From Lottia gigantea (Eukaryota; Mollusca; Gastropoda; Lottiidae): DNA of 64,000 bases. This document shows positions 14,801-29,800 of this stretch, in pieces (positions within the stretch are counted from its first letter, which is position 1; each line of letters begins with the position of its first letter). A program made the position numbers and the translations under genes. The stretch covers positions 1,122,119 to 1,186,118 of the forward strand of contig NW_008709295.1 of the NCBI RefSeq assembly GCF_000327385.1. Direction: 5' to 3'. The notes beneath the pieces are model-generated. The model saw only the letters and a program-made list of their open reading frames with translations, ran no database searches and was not told where the DNA came from.

Positions 14801-17800
14801 ATTTATAGTATTTGATTTATAATGCATATCATAAAGATAGCTTCTTTATGAAAACCTATTGGGGTATCTGGCTATTTTGATTTTCTTGACTTTTCCTCTT
14901 ACACCAATCCTAAGAACAAGCAGCAAAGAAGGCAGAAGAGAAAAAATCTACACCAACAATTGTTGTTGATGATGAGGATAACAAAAAAGGTAAAAATCTT
15001 AAAAAACCTTCTGGTAAAGATCAAAGTAAAACTACAGAGGAAGATAAAAATAAAAGTAAAACAAAACCAAAATCTTATAAAAAGAAACCGACAACAATAT
15101 TAGAGGGTAAGTATGGAACAATCTGTTGTAAATAATAAATGCCATACAAAGGCCAATGTACATGATCCTTCTAAGGTTCACTTTTAATGTGCTAAAAATT
15201 AAACTATTGAGTCCTTTTAAAACGTTACAATTACCAATAAAATTAAATTTGATGTTAAAAGTACCCAAATGAAACACTTTTCTACATCATAGCAAGCTAG
15301 GTTATCCACTTTAGGTTGATATTGTTTTGATGAGACATAAAGGTCATTCTCTTGATATTTCATATGACTTATTGTCCAAAATAGTTTAAATTTGTTTAAA
15401 AAATAGGACATTTATTCATTAACATCACCCTATAGATTATATTTTTGAAAGAATGCAGGATCATGTAGAGTGGCTTTAACAAAATAACACTAATAAACAA
15501 TTGCTTTCATTTTAACACTTGTAATTGACAATAAATTGAAGAAGTACAAAGTAAAAGAGCCTACAGATAATATCATGAAATAATGAAAATAATATAAAAT
15601 AATAATGAAAATCTAGGCATGAATAGAGTTAGCTATTAATATCACCAAGTTACCATGTATGATAATCAAAATAATTGTGATAAAGAAAAATTAAATTATA
15701 TAAATGCTGTATGTATTTTATATATTTCTAAATGCTGTATGTATGATAGTAGAAAATAAATGCTAACACTACATTCTATGTTGAGACTGACTGATTAAAA
15801 TACTGATAAATCTAATAGATCAATTAGATAATGGGTAATGTGTTAGTTCTAAGTCAAATTTGACATAATGTTATTTTAATATATTTTCATGACTACTTAA
15901 AGTACTTTTTAATTTATTTTATTTTTTTTAATTATTATTTTTATTTATATTTTGCGATCAAAGATGATACTCCAGTTAAAAGATACAAAAAATAACTTTT
16001 GCTGAAAATCAAAGTGGATGTAATACATATATATTTTAGGAAAAAAATTGTTATTTGATTATAAACCATAATTTTATAAATTTTTGTATTTCAATTATTA
16101 ATTTGATTTATGCAAAGAGATGAATTACAAACTAGGTCCTGACCTGACAGTTGATAAGTAAATTATTTGGATTAAAGACAATGGTTTGCTATTTTCAGGG
16201 GTTGATTTGGGTCTTGAATACATGTCAAAATATATGGAGTCTCAAGAATTGACGATACATCATTTTCATTTTGAAACACCGGTAATTCTGGACACATATG
16301 GACAAGATAACTTAAATTCAAAAGGTGTAGGCTATTACAAAACTTCTATCATTCCACACAGGATTTCATTAGCTATTCAGGAGTATGATGTAAAACTATA
16401 TAATAACTAAAGAATAATCACATGTTCAACTCTGGGTTGTCTTTTTTTTCCAATATCAAGTCATTCCTTTTCTTGAAAACAACCGAATCTGCAATTAACA
16501 TATTTTATATGCCCACATTATTTTGTGGATTAGACACAGATTGACGACTGCCCTTGATATACTGAAAATTTATCATGGAAATGGGCATATTATGCACAGT
16601 AACCACTTTTTTACTATTACAACAAACATTAAAAATCTTTTCTAACTTAAAACTTTCAGCAGGAATTGCAAAAATGGTAGTTATAATCAATTATGATTTA
16701 CACGAAAATCAACATTAACTCTAAAGGGATATAGTCTTCTAAGTTTTACACTTTAACATCTGGTTGAATCTCTTTCTCAATATCGTTGACAGTTTATTTT
16801 TCACTGCCAATTTTATCAGTTTCTACTTTAGTATTGTTCATTTTGCTCTTTTTCATCAATAATCAGATTTATTATTTTTGAGATAGTTAGAAGCATTATA
16901 TTGATTGAGCTTATTAAGTGAATATTCGGAAGACTACATCCTTTCAATACAGCATTAAATTAATCCATTAACCATCTCAATATTTAAATTCAATTTTACC
17001 TGAAGTACAGATTTAGTTACATATATTTATTATCATAATTGAGAATTAAAGAATATGGAAATAAGTAAAGAAAGAAAGTAGGAAATAAAGAAAAAATGTA
17101 AAAAATTTATTGAATATTAGATAAAACCTGTTTAAATGTGTATAATATATATATATAATATAAATAATAAGATGAAGAAAATGATGAAGAAGAAGAGAAT
17201 GGTTATGAGGCAGATGATGGTGGTGATCATGAAGGTATTATTTGTTTATTTTCTCATCTCACAATATTTTTTATTGACTAGTTATCAGGTTAAATAATTT
17301 GTAACCTTGGTAACATTATAAAAGCAACTGGAACTTATTTGTATAAAACTGGATGTAACCAAAATAATTTTTCACCAATATCAATTTTGTAAGCCCTATT
17401 CATGTAAATAAGAAAGGTTGGTTTTGTTTTTTTTGTTGGAGAAAATTTCGAAAGAATTAAACAAATATGTCAATTTGGAAATTTTGAAGTGTTTAAATAG
17501 TCCTGAAACCTACAGATATCCTGTAACAATGACCATATGATTAATGGATGATTCTTTTGATTCATGTATGTAACTAATGAATTAATAGTATCAATGAAAT
17601 GCTCTAAGTACGCGTATGTACAAGTTTTGACTTCAAATAAGGTCCTTTTTTTGACATTGCTGCAGAGGTTAACTTTTCAGTTTTAAGTATATAAGCTTTT
17701 ATAAAGATTAACAAGAATTTGATATGAAATAAATAATATCATTATTAAGTGAGACGATTAGCACCAAAAGATGTATAAAATAGTCCAAGGAACTTTTAAA

Positions 17801-20800
17801 ATTCACTATTTTGTTGTGTTTTCACAATTATGGTGGAGGGCAGGGTATGCTTTCTCTTCTAGATACCTGATGCCACATTTTATCATGAAATACTTACTCA
17901 TTTTATGATTGATATACTTCCTCATGTGAAAAGTTCATTAGCTGTTACCAATGTTTTGCCAGTATGTTGTTTAAATTGCTGGTTTCTTTTTACCAAAATA
18001 AAATGACCGAAATGGGTCTCAATGGGTAGAAACTACTATCGCTTGGCAAAAAAACTTAAGACAGCATATTTTTTAATTTCGATTTTGTTTTTCTATTGTT
18101 TTTAATTTAATTTTTTCAATAATTACCAAAACTTCCAAGGCTTCTTTCTATTGACCCATTTGTGTTGCAAGATGTTTATTACCATTATTTTAGCCATTTG
18201 CAAATTATGATATAACTTTGAAGAGCTCTCTCACATGATAATATTACGTGTCACAAATTTCTCTTGAATGTCATTATGCTTGATGATGTAATAACTCTGA
18301 ATAATTACAGCGTTTGAGTTGAGCTTGAAGCTGCAATGTTTTTGATAATTTATTATTACTGCTTTCGAGTTGAGCTAAAAAAAACTTTGGGAAATGGTCG
18401 GAAATGACCAAGAAAAAAATCAAAGATCATAAAAATCAGAATTTTCAGACTTAATTTGCAAATTTGTAATTCAACAAAATTTGTACTGTCATGTCTTAAT
18501 TTTGTACCTTTGCCAGGTTTGTTTTAACATGTTAGTAAGAAAAATACCTAGGTCCTCTAGAATCCCTTTTTCTACCAGGCCACATTTCAAGTAGTGATAA
18601 CTTTTGATAATTTATATATTTTTCGTATCTTTGGAGGATTTTATCACAAGAACTTAAACTTTATCACCATTTAATTTGATGCTTTTGTAATGTAGTTGTC
18701 ATAAGCTTTCTAACTATGTCTTCGTTTTAGTTATCAACCAAATTTTGGAAATATGCATTGATGAATATAGGTGATAATAATATTAATATTTATCTAGAGT
18801 TCTAATTAACTTCCAGAAAAATTCAAACACATTCATGCACGTTTTCATAGCTTTGAATCAGTATGATATGCATTATCAAAATTGTAGAGACTGCACTGCT
18901 CAATGCCTTTTTGCTTGCATCTCTTTTATGATTACTTTTATGTTAGTAGAATATATTTTATATAAAGCAAATAAAATTCTCTATTAACGTAAATTACGTC
19001 ATAAACTGTGATGCATTACGGTTATTTATATTCCATGAATTTGGTAAAAAGGCTGTTCTTATCTGCAATCTCTGCTAAATTGAATTTTTGTGATATAAGA
19101 TAGTTGCCAAGGTTTTCAGAGTTACTTTTTTAAATGTGAGGTTTATAAAATTAAGAAACAAATGAAAAATGAAATTGTGTTCAAGTTGGTTTTACGACTT
19201 GACTGATGAATTTCAAAAGTTCAAGGGTCGTCACTGATAAAAAAACAATTATTCACTTTCAAGGAAGGGACCTGATCACAAATGTAATATTATGACAAGA
19301 AAAAATGTAGCAAACACCGCATCCACAAGGTAGTGTTTCATAATGAAAAGTGGCATTAAGGAAGAGTTAGCACACCTTGTCTGGAACCACACTCCCACAA
19401 TTACTGCTAAATCTACACATAAAATAGGGAGGCAAAACAAAACCTAGTGTTATGTAAAATTAAAGAATCATCTGGTATCTTTTATGTCATACTGAAATTT
19501 CTAATAGATTATCCTTAAATACTATTACTATAAAAAAGATTTTAAAGGTAAGTTGGAGTAATTTATAGCTTTATATAACTGTTTTAAACCAGTGATGTTA
19601 TTTTCAAAAGGTAAGCTGCATACAAAGGTAAATAAGTTATAGAAAGGTATATTTAGATATATATGCTATGGTAAGTAGTAATAGTAGAAATCTTGCAGGT
19701 TAACAGTTACATTGAAATTTGTCCAGGAAATACTTCACAGAATATTATTTTGATGCTAGATGCCTTGTGGAGTTAAATCCACTTTTCTTAAATGAGAAGT
19801 TTTAGGTTACATGAATTTGGAGATATGGTTGGAGTTTAGCAAAATGTGATAGAGTCAACAATTTTTAGTTAGAAATGTCGTCTTCTTGTAAGCTATGATA
19901 ACATATATTATTATGTTATTGTGGTTTGGTGGTAGCTGTTTTATGTAATTCTCTTGCGGGAGCTGCATCATTTCTAGTTAACTCTTTCTTGAATTGCAGG
20001 AACCCCAGGCATTGGATTGTCCCAAATAGAAGTCAAATTTGCCCCCAATACACGAAAAAAGTTTTCGAGAAAAAGGCTCCAAGACTAGTTAAATAGGACG
20101 ATTAGAGTCTAATACTGGACAAATTTCTATGTACCTTTTTTTAACATACAAGGAAAATTTTAGTTTGAATGAACATATTTTAACTTAGAGATCTTTTAGA
20201 TAAATTACATTGAATGATTTTTTGCTTTTGCACATGTTTTATAATTTAATTGCCATGAAAGAAAATAAAAATGTAAAATAATACATTTTAAGAATTCAAT
20301 AAAAAATCTGTAACATTTTTTCAATTGATAATTTATATAATAATATATCTAATTTTAATTTCAGGCAAAGATGCAACAGTATGTATTTTCTTTTTTTGTG
20401 CAAATATACATATTTATAGATAAGTTCAACAAAAAGGTTGATTATATTTCCCAGTGTTTACACAAAACAAATTTTATGAGTCTGCTCTGGTTTTCAAAAC
20501 GCTTTGAAAAAAAAAAAAGGTTTTCCTTTCAGACAGTTTGGCCAGTTAAAGAATGTGCTGGATTACCAACATAGCTGTCTTCCCATTCTGCTGCAATAAA
20601 AATACTTAAAAAACTTTCAATGGATCATTAGAATTGTAGATGTAAATTCCCTCATATTTAGTTCATTACTTTAGGTGTGAATGTGAGAGAATATTCGTAT
20701 TGAAAAAAAATTATTTCATCCATTTTTAACCCTCAGTATCTAGTTCAGGCTTTATATTTACCACAAAAATCCATTGACATCAAACTGTTTGATTTTAGTT

Positions 20801-23800
20801 GTATGATACCTTTACATAAGTTTAATGCGAAATATGAACATTGTGTGCATTGAATGACTTTGTTTCAACATGTACGATTGCATGTATAAGAGTAAAAAGT
20901 TTTATTGAGTGCAAAAATATTTCAGGATGATGATAGATCAAGCAAACCAAAGCCTGGAAGTGGACCTATTTTCACATCAAAACCTGAAAATATAGTTGTA
21001 GTGGAAGGTAAGGTCAATTTGTTTATAATTGTATTAGAATGTTGGTTCAAATTATTTAGTTCTTATACACCCACATTATAATGTATAAATTCCAAATAAA
21101 AATGAGAGTTAAACAAAACCAATCATGAAGATGAGAAGATATGATGCTTTAAGTAATAAAATTTCTGTTAAAATAAACAATTTATTCCTCCAACGTTACG
21201 TGTTTCTAAAAAACACTCTTCCTCAGGGAGTCCAAAACCAACACAATTAAAAAGCAAATGACTGAATTTTTGTGCTGACACGGAATCCCTTAGTTGTTCA
21301 CTGGAAAATATTATAGCAGACGACACTTGAAATTACGATTACAGCTCAGGATTATAAAGGCAATTCGGCCTTTGGTATTTGGTAAAAACTGAATTCTGCC
21401 ATTTTGTATATTTTGGAAATAAATAATGAATTTGACGTGGCTTTAAAACGACAAGAAAAATTCTGCAGGTTGAATTGTAGAGATAACCCATGTTTATCAA
21501 AACAAGCGAATAAGGAGGTCACGTGAGGTCATACATGTGAATTATTAATCATTTCTCGAGATGCACGAAGAATAAGTCAGCACAAAATTAGGTTACTTGA
21601 TTGTATTAAATTCAGATTGCAACAAATAATTTGATTGCCTGCATTTGATTTTAGGTCAGCCTATAAGAGTATCAGTTGGAATAGACTGTCAAGGGCGCCC
21701 TATGCCATTAGTGAAATTTCAGAGAGCAGGTCGTGAAATTCGTGACGATAGCAGAACAGCTATCAATGCCTCTAAAAGTGGTGCTGGTTTAGAGATCAAG
21801 AAAAGTAGACAGACTGATGAAGCAAAATATTCTATTATACTAGAAGATGATGGTCATACAACTGATACTGTTACATTTAGTGTGTTTATCAAAGGTAATG
21901 ATTCTATAGTATTCTGGTTGTGATTATCTTTATGAATTACACATACTGGTTTTTATTTATCAATTAGATTTTAGGTAGTCTGTTTTGTACAATTTATTTT
22001 ATGGTAATAGTTTTCATTTTGAGAAAACTAAGTCAAATTGGCCTGAATAAAAGTAAGAAACAACTATAATGATAACAACTTTTTAGATTTTTTAGGCTTT
22101 TGGCGTTGATCTGTCTAAGTATAATGTTATCTGCTTTCTAATGCTGGTACTAAAAATAATCTTGTATGTATGTAGGCCTATGTATGTTTATACCATATGT
22201 ATTGATTCATAATTGATTCAATCATTTAATCCAGGCAAGAACATAAATTGTTTGTGTAGCAACAGATCAAGGACTGTGGATAGCCAGTCCCTCAAATTTC
22301 TTTTTTATACGCCCCCTGGAAACAAACATACCATATTTAGTATGAGTTATTGCCCTTGTTCTTGAAATGCTCGTAAGCAATGTAGAAGGCACATTTTTTG
22401 ACAGATTTTAACAAAACTTGGTTCGAGTGTTAATCACCCAAGAACCCTATTGAAAAACGGAAAAAATTATTTATTGCACTTGATTTTGAAAATACATTCA
22501 ATTTGAGCTTGTAAACACTCTAGAAGGCACAATTCTTGACGGATTTTGATGAAAATTAGTATGAGTGTTAAGTATCACTCAAGGATGAATCCTATTAACA
22601 GTGGAAATTTTTTTTTAAAAATTCAATGAGTTATTGTCCTTGTTCTTGGAAACACGTTCAATTTATATATGTAATCATGTCAGAAGGCACAATTCTCAAC
22701 CGAATTTGATGAAATTTGATGAAACTTGGTGAAATTGTTTTTTATCACCAAACGATGAACCCTATCGAAAATCAAAAATATTAAAAAATATTTAAAAATA
22801 GTTACAAAAATTTGATTTATTGTCCTTGTTCATGAAAATACGTTTTAGCTCGTGAACACTCTAGAAGACACAATTCTTTGATTTTTATGAAACTTAGTGT
22901 GAGTGTCCAAGGATGAACTCTATTGAAAATCAGAAAAATATTAAGTATGAGTTATGGCCCTTGTTCTTGAAAACACTTTCATTTTCCAGCTTGTAAATAA
23001 GTTAGAAGGCACAATTCTCGACTGATTTTGACAAACATTGCACACAAAATTGAGTTATTGACCTCAAAATTTGAAAAAGCATTAAAGGCTTGATTCTTGA
23101 CAGATTTTGATAAAAAACTACACTACAGTTTTCATCTGACTTTAATGAAATTCGGTGTGATCATTTATATTGATGAAATCTTGGAATGATTAAAATTTTA
23201 TGATTTTTCAATGAAGGGTTTTTGAGTTATTGCCCTTGACTTGAAAAAAACATCTCAAAATTGTGAAATTTGTGAACAAAATAGAGACTACAGTTTTTAC
23301 GATTATTTGATTTACAGTTTTTATGTTATATGTTGTGAAAAACTCGGCATAAAAACTGACAGTAAATACATATATGTATGAATAATTTCAATCTACAAAT
23401 GCATGATGAAGATCTTTAAAATGAGAAAATTAATTTTAGTTACTAAAGAATCGATTATCATTTCTGACAGCTGCCAGTGGGTGTATATTACCTTGCCTGG
23501 CAAGCTATCTTTATTGATTTTATTAAGAATAGTCTGTCTTAGTGGTTCTCCTGCATATACTTTAAATATATATTGATTTGCTTTTTCAGATCAGAAAGAT
23601 TCTAGTTTGGATTTTAGAAATTTGTTGAAACATCGGTTAGTGGTTTAATAATTGTATTCTATATTTGGTGGACCATATATACCTAGTATATACAGTGGCG
23701 CCTCGTTTATCCGAAAGCCAGTTAGAAGAACTCACATCCAACCGCTGATGATGAATACTAATTACTATAGAATTTGATAATTGGTTCCCAATCACTGCCG

Positions 23801-26800
23801 TGCAGAATCGGTAACCGAATCAGCGGATTACTTTTACATAGTAAATATTTCGTTCCCAGTAAAAATCGTGCAGATATCAGGGTTTCTGGATTATCGGCAA
23901 CCTAATAAACTTGACTCCACTGTATATACTATATTCACTCACATGGTAATTGTATCCATATTACGCAATTATGGAATCGTCTTTTGACTCTATTTAGTTG
24001 CTATCTTGCTTATCATATTTATTATTATTATATTTCAAACTTCAGGGCTTCAAATAATTAAAATGACAATGAATTTCCATTAAACCATTTTTATACGCCA
24101 ACATGAATATGTGGTCGTATACTGTCGTCGGTCTGTCGATTCTGATGAAACTTTGTGTGATCTCGATGAATGGTGTTGAGTTATTACCCTTGACTTTGTA
24201 AAAACGCGTCAAAATGTGTTCGTGAGCACAATAGAAGCTACAGTTTTCAACCGATTCTGATCAAACTTGGTATGATCAATGAAATTAATAAGATCTCGGA
24301 CCAGTTGTAACTTGACGAACGGATTTTGAGTTATTGCCCTTGACTTAAGAAAAACGTGTCAAAATTTGTTTGTGAACACAATAGAGTTTACAGTTTTCAT
24401 TCGATTTGAATGAAATTTGGTGTGATCATTTATATTGATGAGATCTTGGACAAGTTTGAATTTGATCTTTTGATGAACGTTTTTGACTTGATCATTAAGA
24501 CCTTCCATGTCTTCTCTAGGTGCTAGTAATCTGGATGATCTAGACTATGTTATTGTCGTTCGGAACTTTTAAGCTTTCTGAGGCGAGAAATATCAATTTG
24601 TTACGCGAAAAAGAACATTTTTCAAGAACACACAACTTTGACGTCTATTGGAAATATTAACAGTCTGAATCGCGTAATTCACGATCTTTTCAACAAGAAA
24701 AACAATATTTTTTCATAGATTGGTACCGGACAAACATGTCCGGCTCAAACGAGATTGTACCGGACATTTGCCAAAATTGTACCGGACAATGTCGGTGTCC
24801 AGACGCTTATTTCAAGCCTTGAATCTGTTTATATTTAGAAAACGGCACAAAACAGAAAGTGTTATGGAATTGTTAATATTATTCTATTCATAGCTCTATG
24901 AACTTTGACACATAGCATGCTGCCTGGTGTAAGATGTCGGCATAACTAGAACTTTATTTGCCAACAACCCCTAAATTCGAACAAATTCTCAATTGAAGCT
25001 GAAATCGGTCTCTATCAGCTTTTGCCCCTCATGCAAATGCGGCCGACCCCTTGGCGCATTGGGCTGGTTACGGGCCTGGAATGAAGTTTGGTATGCTAAT
25101 ATGGATTGCAGAATCAGCTTTGCACTTTGGATCATACTAAAAGATGTACCAAAGTTCAACGGAAGTTATTGAGCAATATTGGTAAAAAACAATAGGTTGC
25201 TAAAAATTAATATAATATTTTATATCTCTTATTAGTGAAAAAGGAAAGAAAGATCAGGATGATGAAGATGTTGATTGGGGCAGTTTAAAACCAGGTTAGT
25301 ATTCAATTATTAGCAATTAAGAATAAAAATGTTAAATACTGGTGTTAAGTATTTCATCAGAGCTTCCTTTTGATTCATGAAGTATAATGATTCAATAGTC
25401 AAATTAAAATTTTTATAAAAAAGGGAAGTTTTTACTTAAGCCATGTTAAAACTTGATGATGAAATGCTAATAGAAGAGATGAATATATAATATTATGTTT
25501 TATGTAATTTTGATATACATCCCAATATATTTCTTTTTCTTTGTTCATATTGTCTCATTTTTTTGTTTGTTTTTGTCTTTTGACAGAGGAAGGTAACATA
25601 CATATTTGTTTCTGATGTCTTTATTATTAGGATCTTCTCTTTAGTCTATAATTAATATTATGTTGATACATCAAAATGTATTTTTTACTTAACATGCTTT
25701 CATAGGCTTATAGTATACTCTAATATCACAAATTAATACATTTAAGTTATAAGAGCAAGTGAAAAGTAAGTTAAGGTGAGAAGGTTTCATTTAACATCTA
25801 GGAATAGTTTAGTTTAGTCTAGATAAAGGCATGTAAATCCGTACATAAATATGTAGATACAGTAATATTTTATTTTTTATGTTTGGCACTGTTGGAAATT
25901 TACATTACATATCAAAAATAAGGCACGGCCAATTTTTTTCTTGTTTTATGGACTTGAATTTGTCAGAAATGATAATTAAAAGCTAGTGTTTCAATGCCCC
26001 AAAAAACAGATAGTATGAAAGGGACTATGGTGACCGCTAATCAAAATTGTTCCTGGGACCAAGAAATGCTGAGCAAAAAATTGTAAAGATCAAACTCATC
26101 AAGAACTCGCCATTATACAGCATGATGAGAATCGTCAAAATTAATCAAAACTGTTGTCTATATCACATTCACAAGCTAATTTGAATGTAATTTTGCAAAG
26201 TAAAGGGAAATAACTTATTTGTATACATCATACCATATTTATTAAAAATCTGAAAAAAATCTGTAACCTCTGCCACATTCACTTTTTTTTTAAATCTCTC
26301 GAAATTTCATCATTATAATAAGCCTGCCAAGTTCATAAGTTTAATTGGTTAAATCAAGTGCAATACATCTAAAAGAAAATTTTTGGCAAATTGAGATATG
26401 TTCACTTATCTGCAATTTTATCAACATATTCAAAATCTGACAAGCAGCTTTTCCACGTCAGCCCCCCTGACTAGCATCACAGACAACAGGAAACCAGGTG
26501 GTAAAATCCAAGGTACCTTCTTAACTTATGCCGCGTTTATTAACCTTAACTACATGTAACAGAGGGCAAAATGAGGGTAATATAGAGCAAACATATTCAA
26601 CTGCCCACATCAGCATGGTGAAATGAGAAACTTTCTCACTTGATCTTCTTAAACATACCAAGTTTTACCAAGATTAAAGTGGTAAAATGGGGTAAAAAAG
26701 ATTAATTGTTGCAAACCGTACACTTTTATATTTCGATCATATACTAAGTTTTTTGAAAATCAATGGAAAACTGGAAGCATATCATTTTCAATAATGGTTG

Positions 26801-29800
26801 ATCATGAAAATAAATATCATTTGTAAGATGACAAAATTTTAACTGTTTTCAATTTAGGTTTATGTTTACACATAAAAATTTGATCTAAATCTGTTCAATA
26901 CTTTAGAGAACACTATTATTGGCTCTGGGAAACTTAATTTATGTTTTATGAGCATGTCTTGAAAAAGATATGAAACTAAATAAATTCCCGAACAGCACAT
27001 ATATTCAAATTGATTTTTTCTTAGAAGGCTACACAACTTTTGTTCTTTTTTTAGCTTTTGCAAGGAAAAATGTGTAAAGCAAGCAAAAATATTGATCAGG
27101 CCTATTGTCATGAATGTAAAGAGTATTTTGCTACTGTTTATATATTTACATCAGGCAACATTTTACAACATATCTTTCAAAATATCCAAATTCTAAAATG
27201 CATTTAGTCTTTGTCAATTAATTGTCATGCTGTTTCATACTGATCCAATTTAAAAAACACAAAATTTGTTTGGCTCAATGTATTTCTCAGTACTAAAGAG
27301 TAGATCCTAACGTGATATGTTATTGTGTGATTGTAAATGTCTGTGTTGTGACTAGAATAATGTTTTGTTTCTAGCTGCTAATGTGAATTGGTGTATTTCT
27401 CTACTTACTTTAATCATTTATCATCTTCTATAAACAGTGTTACTTACATTCTCTTTCCTATATTATTATAAGTGTTAAGTAAAGTGTGCAGGTTTTTTAA
27501 CCTTTAAAAAGCTAGCCGCACTTGGCGTGTACATTATGGACAGTGACTTTTTTTTACCAGAGTGATTTCTCTGTCAATGTTGACAATTCCCGATATTGTT
27601 GCTTAAATGGAGAACCATACACGACGTGAAAAAGTCCCTTCTATGTCATAAAATGAGTGTTTTGTATATTCCTATAATTTTGATAATATGTATATTGTAG
27701 TGTTGAAACAGTTAGTGAATTTTACGAACCCTGTAATCGTTGGCAATAACCGTTTTTTACCCGGTTAATTACTAAAGATTGTAAAAAGAGTCAAAAACCA
27801 CATTTGCGGCGGTACTCACCGTTAACTAAACTAGAGTACGTGTAAATGAGTACTCAGGATGATTTTGGCTAGTTCCCAGCGAATTGTTGGTACAAATCGA
27901 CAGAAGTGGCGCGTGCCGAACGTCTGATAATGATTACAGTGCTTATTTGTTTAACCTAATTAACATAACGGTGCACACGGCGACTGTTGACAACTTAAGA
28001 CCATCATGACGCGATTATCCAGAACGTGTAATTAGTTGAACTTAAATAAAAAAAGAGGCTTGATAATCTTGACCACAATTCGTGCATTCTTTTGATAATT
28101 GATACCCTATCTTGATTTATGCATCTCAATTATTCAATCAATAAAGATGTTTATTTACTGAGGAAACAGCTTTAAGACTCATACAGCGACGAATCTTCTG
28201 TCAAAATTGCTCTCCTTTTACTTCTTATAAAATCGATTATCTCAAATTAGACCCAGTTATCTGTGAAATACTACCCGAAATTGGTTAACTGATTAACCGT
28301 TTCAACACTAGTATATTGTAGTGTGTTATTTCTTGAAAATTGGACAGCAATACGTATCAATATATGAAAACACAGGGAAAAAAAGTAGCAATTATCATGT
28401 GCATAGTGCCATGATTATAGGTTTTTAAATGTTTCTTTATCAACGGTTGACGAACATTCATCACATCTAACCAATTCTTGCTCAACAAACTTTCCTCTAT
28501 GTCTAATGACCTACCTTTGCAGATCATATGTTATTATTCAATCAGCAATCTCGTAAATATTTAGTGAGGGATAGCAATTTAAAAAGGCAGCATCCATAGA
28601 ATCAGCGATTTCACTAAATAAAGATAAATTTACCTTGAATGTTTCTGTAACCATTAAAAAAAACACAGTCATTTTTAGCTAATAAAGATGTTTTTAATGA
28701 CAATAATATTGAGTTGATATCGGTTAGATATGAAAAGAATTGATTACCAATGCAAAATGAATATGAGGTTCTTGTTATGATCTCAATTGACCCACAGTGT
28801 GTTGGTCCTATGATAATTGATGAAAGATAAACTGTCTCTTGGTATGCTGATGTACATTGCTGAGAACTTAAACAGCCAATGGCATAAGCAAATAACATCA
28901 AATTTGGATTTTGATAAAACTTTGAAAGGTTTGAAATGTTTGATTTTCTTAATTTGGCATTTGTTGTACATGATTTGATGAAGGTATTATCGATAGAATA
29001 GATTTAAATCATTTTAAGTACCCCATGAATTTGCCTTTGGTGTAGTTAATTTAATATCTCAACCATTATCCTTATGATGTGAAGTTTATTTCTTGAAAAA
29101 GGAATCTGAAAATTATTGCACCAGAAACATTGCTCATACATCTTAATAAATCATATGACACCATGAAGTCAATTCAATAGATCTGCAAATGTGATAATAC
29201 ACATCCAATGTTTGAAGAATTCATAAGATCTGATAAAGAGGAAACTCAGGAGGATCTTATGAATGAATTGTTACTTGTGAACTGCAAAGAGAAATATTGA
29301 TGCTTTTGATTTATTTATTGGCTAATAGATTGACATTATTATTTCTGCAAAGAAAATTAAAGCTGTGGTTTTTTTTTTTCAATTTTGAAAAGCAAATGTG
29401 AATTAATCAGTCTTTTCTTTCACAAACCAAATATAAATATATACTTCATATGGAATATACCTTATTTACATTGTGCTCCATTTGTAATACTTGTTAGGTA
29501 CCATTTCTATTACAAATATCCTCCTGCATACAATAGATATGATATGGAGTTGATATTGTAAGCAGATGAAATTAATTTTACAATCTAACATCATTTTTTA
29601 TATACTCACCGTTTTTGTTGTTATGATAGAAGAAACTAACATTTCAATTAAGACAAGAATTCTCTTCATACACTTATATTTTTCTCCATTCATGTCCTTA
29701 GATTTGTATTATGTGTGCAATAATTGTTTTACGTTACAAACAATATTCTGATTTTATATATGTTTTACAATAAAAAAAAAGGTATAAATTGACAATATCT

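Larger units (their letters stand above)
15107..20364. other. Introns of the charged linker
   Basis: Very AT-rich with (AT)n near 17145. It includes one predicted cassette exon, a solitary repeat piece at 16196, a deletion derivative at 16504 and the candidate last exon at 20000. Much of 17235-19990 shows nothing recognisable. Confidence 0.5.

Noticed and set aside
15965-15994. A phase-1 mini-exon reading D-DTPVKRYKK then stop
   Set aside because: No donor before the stop and no clear poly(A) signal; too short to separate from chance.
16186-16410. A 74-codon open frame following TTTTCAG, in phase with the linker
   Set aside because: Its start matches a dispersed repeat also found at 50537, and the peptide has no domain features.
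19547-19680. Several GTAAG-type donors in a row
   Set aside because: No convincing acceptors upstream and no coding-like sequence between them.
21645-21923. Met at 21645 as a start codon
   Set aside because: It lies in the intron; the Ig4 exon begins at 21655 after TTTTAG.
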